Source of the DNA: a bacterium 336/3
Lineage (GTDB): Bacteria > Bacteroidota > Bacteroidia > Cytophagales > Thermonemataceae
DNA length: 64,000 nt
Reading direction: 5' to 3'
Assembly (NCBI GenBank): GCA_001281695.1
Contig: LJIE01000001.1
Coordinates: forward strand, 1,440,586-1,504,585
A model generated the notes under the pieces. The model worked only from the letters and a program-made list of their open reading frames with translations. It did no database searches and was not told where the DNA came from. Position numbers and translations under genes: made by a program. Below are positions 37,842 to 46,400 of the stretch, piece after piece; position 1 is the stretch's first letter, and each line of letters opens with the position of its first letter.

Positions 37842-37877
37842 AATTTGGAGATACATATGATTATGTATCTCCAAATT
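37842..37877. repeat. 16-base perfect hairpin between STAND gene and barrel gene
   Basis: AATTTGGAGATACATA (37842-37857) is perfectly complementary to 37862-37877 around the loop TGAT. The 3' side lacks a clean T tract (ACTTACATC), so it may be a weak terminator, an RNA-processing site or an mRNA stabiliser that tunes expression inside the operon. Confidence 0.65.
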
Positions 37878-37915
37878 ACTTACATCTGAATCTGGAAACT
37901 CTTTAATTCAACACA

Positions 37916-39049
37916 ATGAAAATAAATACAACTACTATAATCTCTTTTTTTGCTTGTTTTTTTCTTTTTACATCAGTCAATATTCTTTTTGCTCAAGAAA
38001 AACAAGAAGGTGAATCAGATTGCTCTGTAAAACTACAAGAGGGAGAAATAGCCTACGAAGATGGCTCACTAAGCAATTCTATTTTACTTTTAGAAGAATG
38101 TTTGAAATCAGGAGGTTTTAACACAGAAGAAAAAGTAAGAGCTTATCGTTTGCTTACAATTATTTACTTGTACAAAAATCAGGATGCAAAAGCTTCAGAA
38201 TACATGCACAGCATGCTGAAACTAAACCCTGAATACAGACTACGTCCTAATGACCCTTCTGAATTTGTAGATTTATACAAACAATACCGTATTCGTCCTT
38301 ACTTGATAATAGGAGGAGCAGGAGGAGGAAATATGCCTGTTTTGAACGTAAGTACACTTTATAGTACAGATAATGCAACCAATCAGGGTATTGTTTATAC
38401 AGGTTTATTAGGATTTCAAATTAATTTTAATACATCTAAACCCCTTACCAATAAACTTGAAATCATGTTTAATCCAACCTTTGCTGTAATGAGATACAGA
38501 TTTGAAGGAGACTACTTCGATTACTCAACACTTATATTTACAGAAACACAAACTCGCATAGAAGCTCCAATTTTACTTAAATACAACTTAAAAGATAAAT
38601 ATAATTTTAATATAGGAGGCTTAAAACCTTATTTTATGATAGGGGCTACACCTAATTATATATTAAGTTCTTCTGGAAATGCTCAAAGAGTGGATATTGT
38701 AAGCGAAGACCAAAGCCGTTCTGTAGAGGGCAAATCCATTCAAATGACAGATTTAAGAAACCAATTGACCTTTTCTGCTGTAGCAGGTGCAGGTGTAGAA
38801 TATAAATTAGGTTTAGGACATCTATTCGGGCAGCTTCAGTATCAACACGCATTCATGAATATGGTAAACTCAAATAACAGATATCTACTTCAAAATGAGA
38901 TAGCAAAATATGGGTATTTAGACAACGATTATAAAATGGGGGCTTTGACTTTCACATTAGGCTATAATTACCCTTTATATAACCCTAAAAAGAGAAAAAC
39001 AAAAAATAAAAAGATTACAGAAGAAATAAAAATTGAAAGTAATAATTAA
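37916..39049 (+). CDS. PorT-like outer-membrane beta-barrel protein with N-terminal helical domain
   Basis: The 377-residue protein has a signal peptide ending at LFAQ, a helical N-terminal part (about 30-125) that contains a TPR-like pattern (YEDGSLSNSILLLEECLKSGGF, then EYMHSMLKLNPEYRLRPNDP), and a C-terminal barrel of about 240 residues (GFQINFNTSKPL, GAGVEYKLGLGHLF). The end is lysine-rich. PorT-type barrels serve T9SS export or envelope assembly, so a role in secreting or anchoring the downstream giant protein is plausible but unproven. It follows the 16-base hairpin and overlaps no other gene. Confidence 0.72.
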   Translation: MKINTTTIISFFACFFLFTSVNILFAQEKQEGESDCSVKLQEGEIAYEDGSLSNSILLLEECLKSGGFNTEEKVRAYRLLTIIYLYKNQDAKASEYMHSMLKLNPEYRLRPNDPSEFVDLYKQYRIRPYLIIGGAGGGNMPVLNVSTLYSTDNATNQGIVYTGLLGFQINFNTSKPLTNKLEIMFNPTFAVMRYRFEGDYFDYSTLIFTETQTRIEAPILLKYNLKDKYNFNIGGLKPYFMIGATPNYILSSSGNAQRVDIVSEDQSRSVEGKSIQMTDLRNQLTFSAVAGAGVEYKLGLGHLFGQLQYQHAFMNMVNSNNRYLLQNEIAKYGYLDNDYKMGALTFTLGYNYPLYNPKKRKTKNKKITEEIKIESNN

Positions 39050-39101
39050 AAGTGTTTACATTTTTATCTATATCAGTATTAATAATATCCAACGAAAAAT
39101 C

Positions 39102-40406
39102 ATGAAAAACTATCATATATTCATATTTATAATATTCATTTCTATCGTTTCATGTAAAGTGACTCCTAAGATAGCTTTAGATGAGTCAGGTACATTTTAT
39201 AAAATGCTAGGAGGTGCTCTTGATGAAAAAGCTCATGATGTAGCAGAAACTGCAGATGGAGGTTTTATGATAGCAGGCTCTACAAAAATATTAGTTATTG
39301 ATGAAGCATCAGGTAGTGAAATTGAAAAAGAAGTAACCTATGTAACAAAGACTGACAAATTTGGTAATGTAATCTGGAAAAAGCAATACCCAGGGCAAGC
39401 TGCAAAAGCTGTTTTGCAAGCTCCTGATGGTAATTGGTTTATTGGTTTAGATTCATTGGTGGTTGTTAGTTCTACGGTTTCCCATACAGATTATGCTTTG
39501 ATGAAAATAGATAACAATGGAAATCCTTTATGGGTGCGAAAATACAATGGGGTAGGTACAAGGTCAGAGGTAATTAAAAAAATGCAAATGGTAGAAAGTG
39601 AGATTTATATAGTGGGAAATGCTGTTGCAAAACTTATAGACGAAACAGAGTTAAATGCTGTATTTATTATTGCTACTAATTTAGATGGAGTAGAAAGAAC
39701 AAGAAATGAATATGGTGCTTTAACCATACCAACAGCCAATACCCCAGCCGATAAAAGACCCACTTCTGCCAATAGTGCAATTATAGACCCTGTTGCAAGT
39801 CTCAAATATTTGGTATCCATAGGTTCTACTGTTAAACAAGGTGATGATAGAATTAACAGTCAATTGATAGTATTTAGTAGAGAAGGTATTGTTCCTATTG
39901 ATGCTGGAGGAGAATTTGGTGGAGGTGGTGATGATGTAGGTGAAAGCATTCAACCCACAAGAGATAATGGTTATGTAATTTGTGGAACAACTAATAGTTC
40001 TGGCAATGGAGGAAAAGATATGTTTGCTATCAAATTAACTTTTCCGAGAGATTTACAAGATGGTAAACCACAAGCAATCAATCCTACCAGAATTGCTTGG
40101 TCTAAAACATTTGGTGGAGGTGGTGATGATGAAGGAAAAAGTATTTATCCTACTTCTGATGGAGGCTATTTATTATTGGGAAATGTTGCTACCACCACTG
40201 CTGGTACTGATATTCATCTTATTAAATTAGATGGATTAGGAAATCAGGTTTGGGAAAAGTTTTTTGGAGGTACACGAAACGACCAAGCTAAATTTGTAAA
40301 AGAGCTTTCTAATGGGGATATTTTGATATTAGGAACAATTAGCTTTGAAAATAATGATATGATAACACTCATTAGAGCGAATAAGAATGGCGAATTAGTT
40401 AAATAA
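39102..40406 (+). CDS. Lipoprotein with propeller-like repeats
   Basis: The start at 39102 (MKNYHIFIFII) gives a lipoprotein signal ending at Cys (IVSC). A longer frame from 39033 overlaps the barrel gene and is rejected. The 434-residue mature protein shows repeated units with GGGGDDxGxSIxPTxDxGY, for example near residues 290-300 and 350-360, each followed by a short strand pattern such as VICGTTNSSGNGGKDMFAIKL. These resemble the long-chain propeller repeats found in many Bacteroidota surface proteins. It probably sits on the outer membrane. It is 36 bases upstream of the giant protein gene. Confidence 0.7.
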   Translation: MKNYHIFIFIIFISIVSCKVTPKIALDESGTFYKMLGGALDEKAHDVAETADGGFMIAGSTKILVIDEASGSEIEKEVTYVTKTDKFGNVIWKKQYPGQAAKAVLQAPDGNWFIGLDSLVVVSSTVSHTDYALMKIDNNGNPLWVRKYNGVGTRSEVIKKMQMVESEIYIVGNAVAKLIDETELNAVFIIATNLDGVERTRNEYGALTIPTANTPADKRPTSANSAIIDPVASLKYLVSIGSTVKQGDDRINSQLIVFSREGIVPIDAGGEFGGGGDDVGESIQPTRDNGYVICGTTNSSGNGGKDMFAIKLTFPRDLQDGKPQAINPTRIAWSKTFGGGGDDEGKSIYPTSDGGYLLLGNVATTTAGTDIHLIKLDGLGNQVWEKFFGGTRNDQAKFVKELSNGDILILGTISFENNDMITLIRANKNGELVK

Positions 40407-40442
40407 AAATTTTTAATTATTATTGTTTTACACTTAAGGCAT

Positions 40443-43400
40443 ATGAACTATATTACTATGCAAAAACTGTGGAAATACAGTTTAATACTATTCTTATTTC
40501 CACTATTAGCCTCAAAGGCTGCTGTACCTGTCTTACAGTCAACAAATCCTACAAACTTGGCTAGTGGAGTAGCAATCAATACTACAGTTTCTTTCACTTT
40601 TGATATCAATATCAGCAAAGGAACAGGAAATATTACACTTACACCCTCTCCTTCTGGGGCAGCTATTGTTGTTGATGTAAATTCAGTATCTGTTACAATT
40701 ACAGGAGGTAATAAAATATTGAATATTACTGGTTTAACAATGTTGCAAAACCGTACTTATGAAGTTACAATGCCTTCAGGAGTGGTTCTAGAACAAGGAG
40801 GAGCCAATGATCCTTTTGGAGGAATTGCATCAAGTATATATAGTTTTACCACAGTTGCTCCTGCTCCTACTCTTTCCAGTCGTACACCAACACATAATGC
40901 TACAAATATAGCTACCACAAGCAACTTAACACTAACATTTGATATGCCTGTAGCAAAAGGTACAGGTAATATTGAAGTACAAGCTATTACTCCTGCTGGT
41001 ACTACCCAAAATATAGATGTAACAGGAACTAATGTAACTGTTGCAAGTAATGTAGTAACAATAGCTAATGCTGGTTTTACATTGAATAGTGGTACTTTAT
41101 ATGAGGTTCGTATTCCTAATACGGCTTTTGTAGCCTCTGGAGGTGCTACAAGTCCAGCTTTTGCAGGAATAACAGCTTCCAATTGGCGATTTATTACACA
41201 AGGAATAGCACCAGTATTAGCTTCTACATCACCTGCTCATAATGCAACCAATGTTTTAACTACAGCTACTTTAACATTGAATTTTGATATTAATGTAAAA
41301 AAAGGCTCTTCAGGAAATATTACCATTACACCTATTACACCTGCTGGAGCAGCAACAGTAAAAGCTATCACCTCTGGAGATATAACAATAGCTGGAAATG
41401 TAGTTACTGTAGCAAGTTTGGGGCTGTCAGCCAATACACTCTATGAAGTAACTATTGATGCAGGAGCTATTCTAGCAGATAATCCATCTTCAGAACCTTA
41501 TGGAGGCTTAACAACTGGGCTATGGCGATTTGCAACAACAGGAAATATTCAGGTAACAGCCCCTAGTTTGACAGATATATGTAGAGATAACAAAAGCTTT
41601 AAGTCATTGGGGGATATTGTAATAGATGAAAGGTCTGTTGACAATTTTATTGCTGGTGCAGGACAGTTATTAATACTTAATATGCCTACTAACTTTGAGT
41701 TAAATCCAGGAGTGGGTAGTGTAAGTGCTACAGGTGGTTCAGATATAACTATCAATTCGTTTTTTATTTCTAATACTAAAATATTTATCATATATAGTAT
41801 TACAGGTACATCCAATATTAATGAAATAACAATCTCAGGATTACAAGTAAAAGCAAATACCACAGCTACTACAGGAAATATTACAAGAGATGTGGCAAGT
41901 ACTGCACAAATGGATGGCTTGGCAGGTGTTTCTTCTTTTGCCAGTCTTATAAGTGTAGCTTTACCAAGTGTTCCTGCCTTAACTGCTGGAGCTGATACAG
42001 ATTATTGTGTAGGAGATAATCTTGCTACAGCCATATTAACAATCAATAATCCTTTAAGTTTCATACACAAATGGTACAGTGATGCATCCTTAACAACATT
42101 AGTTTTTACAGGAAATAGTGCGTCTATTGGAACCAATTTAGGGGTAAGTAGTATAGTGGCAGGCTCTCATAATTTCTATATAGTAAGAGAAAGCCCTACA
42201 ACATCATGTCAGAGTACACCTCTTTTGGTAACCATAAATATTTCTGCAAGTCCTACAATAGGAGTATCCAGCAATGATGCAGATAATGAAATATGTAGAT
42301 TTGAGACAATAGAAGTGACATTCTTTGGTACAGCATCCTCTTATACAGTAACTATAGATGGCTTGCCTGTTACTACACAAGGTACAGTTACTACTATTCC
42401 TGGTGGGGTGAAGTTTACGTCCAATAATACACTTACAGCAAATACTTATAATGTAGAAGCTACAGGTACTTTAAATGGTTGTACAGCAACAACTTCACTA
42501 AGCTTTACTGTAAAACCTTTACCATCTGTAACTTATATATCTCCAAGAAGTACTTTTGGAGTTGCTGAATCACCATATCTACTGACAGGAGGTTCTGGAA
42601 TACCAGCAGGAGGTTCTGGTGTATATTCTGGAACTGGTGTAAATACTGCTGCAAGTACCTTTAACCCCACAACAGCAGGCATAGGTACCCATATTATTAC
42701 TTATACTTATACAGCACCTAATGGTTGTACCAACAGCACAACCCAAACATTTTTTGTTACTTCTGGTACTCTACCTATTATAGGTATAGATCCTGTTGAG
42801 TGTACATCTGGAGGTGGTTTTATTGGTCCTTTAGTTCCAAGTACAAGTTTATATACAGGTGGACCTGTCAATCCTAATCCTGGTTTAGACTTAGGCTCGC
42901 CTTGTTCATTTCCTTGTGTAGGTGGAAATAGAGATTATTATATTACTACAAGAAATCGGAGTCTATCTACTATTGTTGAATTTTCAGGAGGTAATTTTAG
43001 AATCAATTTGGCACAAGTACATGCCTTTAGTGGAGGTTTTTATCCATACTCATTTGAATTAGAAATGGGCGGATGTGCTTTATCTGGAGGGTGTCATACA
43101 CAATTGGTTACAATTAATAGACAACCAGAAATAGATCAAGTACAATACAATTTAAATGGAGGTCCAACGCAAACATGGTTGCCTTTTGATGTAGGTAATC
43201 CTGCTACAGTTCCTGCTTTTTGTAAAGATGGAGGGAATTTGCAAGTTAGTCCAAGTATATTAGCTGGCACAGGCTCTGGCTCAGGCTCTTTTTCCTATCA
43301 ATTACGTGTGGTTGCAGGTACTTATGCTCCAGCATCTAATGTGATTAACTTATCTACTCTTACTGCGGGCAATGCTTATGAAGTACAAATTACCTATAAC

Positions 43401-46400
43401 GATGCTAATACTTGTAATTATGTAGTAACACGTAGATTCCGTATCTATCAAGATCCAACACTTGTAACTACATATAATACAGGTACAAGATTATGTGCCA
43501 ATGCTACAGTATTTGATATGAATACTTCTGCTACCTCAGACCCTACGGGGGCTTATAGTCAAACAAGAGGACAGTTTTCTATTTGGAATTCAACAGCTAC
43601 TAATTTGCTATATATAAATCCTTTGGGTGTAAACTTATTTTCTGTGAATTTCCTAAGTGCTGGTACGTATGTGTTGCGTTATACTTATGAAAGTGCTGTT
43701 GGTTGTAATGTTTCTTCTGATCAAACATTTACAGTGAACACCTTACCAACACCAACGTTTACATTTAATGCTGGTGCTGGACAATGTGCAAATGTGGGAA
43801 CAATTGCTGTTACAACAAATCCTGCAATGAGTGCAACAGGTAGAATGTATATGAGAAAAGTAGGTAATCCATCTTTTGTTTCACAACCTTTTAATTCAAG
43901 TTCAATTCTTTTACCAATATTTACATTGAGAGTAGGTTCTTACGATGTGTATTATGAATATACTGATGGAAATGGTTGTACAGCAAATTCACCCATTCAA
44001 ACCTTTACAGTTTATCCTTTACCTGCCTTAGATTTTACACTTACAGGCGGAATAGGAGCTGGTAATAATGAGTATTGTAGAGATGCAGGAGACATAACAC
44101 TTATTCCCAGCCGTAGTAATGGTTCTTTGACAAGTGCTAATGGTTATTTCAGATTTATAAAGACAACAGCACCATCTAATGGTACCATTATTGATTTACC
44201 TAATGGAGACAACACTGTAAATATTGCTACTGATTTATTTGCTGTGGCAGGTGTGGGTACATACGATGTAGCTTATTATTATACAGATGAGAATGGTTGT
44301 ATTAATAATTCTTTGGGTAAAACATTGATTGTAAATCCTATTCCAACACCTGATTTTACAGGTTTACTAGCTGGATATTGCGAAGATTTAATTTCGTTTA
44401 CATTAAATCCACTTGTCAATGGAAGTGCTCCTGCAACACCTACCAATGGACGTTTTGGTATTAGACAAACATTACCTGTAGCTGGTACAGAATTTTTCTT
44501 AGCCAATGGAGTAAATGATATTCCTGTGAGAGGAACAGGTCCTCTTCCTGTACTTACAGCAGGTACTTATGAAATAAGATATTTATATACAAATGCTTCT
44601 GGTTGTACAGCAAGTAGTGTTGTAAGAACTTTTATTGTAAGACCTTTACCTAGCTTAAGCTTTACAATGCCAAGTTCAGCATGCCAAGATGCTGGAAATA
44701 TTACTTTAACACCTACTCCTACAGGTGGCAGTTTTACCTTTACTAAAGGAGCATTCTCTCTTGCATTGGCAAATGGAGATGTGAATGTTAATGTAAATAC
44801 AGAACTATTTGCCAATGCAGGTTTAGGAAATTACTCTGTGACTTACACTTATACAGATGCTAATGGTTGTTCTAATACTTCAGTGGCTCAAACATTGACA
44901 ATAAATGCACTACCTACTCCTGATTTTGTTGGTCTAGGAACAAGTTATTGTGTGAGTAATGCAGATGTTGTTTTAACTCCTTTACCAGCAATAGGTGGTA
45001 CATTTAGAATCAGAAGAACGCTTCCTACTGTAACTAGTTTTGAAACATTTAGTGGAGTATTCAAACCTTCAGCACCTCTTCCAAGTAGTCCTTTGCCTGG
45101 TTTACCAACCTTAGTTGATAGAAACAGTAAAGCAGGAACATACGAAATTACTTATACTTACACAGATGGTAATGGTTGTATTAATACGTCTGTTGCAAAA
45201 ACAGTAATCGTCAATACATTGCCAGATGTAGATTTTGTATTTCAAGGAGGGGTAAGCACTTATTGTATAGATGCTACCAATGTAAGTATGACTCCTAGTA
45301 GAGCAAATGGGGTGCTTACACCTGCTAATGGTTTTTTCACAATTGGCAGAACATTACCTACTTTTAATTTGGTATTAGCAAATGGTGTAAATAGTTTTAA
45401 TCCAGCTACTCAATTAACCCCTGGTGTAGGTACCTATAATGTAACCTATACTTATACAGATGCTAATGGTTGTACAAACATTTCACCAGTTGGAACACTT
45501 ACAATAGTTCCGTTGCCTACACCAAGTGTTACGGGTTTTAGCCCTAGTTATTGTGTAGATGCTAGTGCTTTTGCACTGACACCTCTACCAACAACAGGTG
45601 GTACATTTAGAATCAGAAGAGTAAGTCCTTCAATAACAGCATTTGAAATCTTTAGTGGAACATTTAATCCTTCCGCTCCATTACCAAGTGATCCTCTTCC
45701 TGGTTTGCCTACCTTAGCTGATAGAAATAGTAAAGCTGGGATTTATGAAGTAACATATACTTACTCTGATGGTAATGGCTGTACAAATACTTCTAGTGCT
45801 ATACAAATAATAGTAACACCTTTACCAGATGTAAACTTCTCGTTTAATGCTGGCACAAATGCATATTGTGAAGATGTAACTTCTGTTACCCTGACACCTA
45901 ATAGAGCAAATGGAAGTATAGTTCCTGCAAATGGGTTCTTTCGTATAACAAGAACTGCACCTGCTTTTACACTAAATTTGGTAGCGGGAGATAATAATTT
46001 CAATCCTTCAACAGAACTGTTGCCAGCACCTAATAGAGCAGGTACATACCAAATAACTTATACTTATACAGATGAAAATGGTTGTATAAATACATCACCA
46101 TCTCAAAACTTAATTATCAATGCTTTACCTAATTTAAGTATTACAGGGTTTGCTTCTAATTATTGTATAAGTGATGCAGATGTAACAATTACAGGGTTAA
46201 ATAATTTAGTATCTGTTACAGGAGGGCAGTTCAGAATAAGAAGAACATTACCTGCTGTTTCTGCTACTTCTTTTGAAAATTTATCAGGAGCATTATTTAG
46301 ACCTTCAGCACCTCTTCCAAGCAGTCCATTGGGTAGTAATCCTACTTTAACAGATAGAAATAGCAAAGCAGGAACATACGAAATTACCTACACTTATACA

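Noticed and set aside
40757-41434. Open frames on the minus strand inside the giant gene
   Set aside because: They are shadows of low-complexity repeat sequence on the plus strand, have no signal or motif, and overlap a well supported gene.
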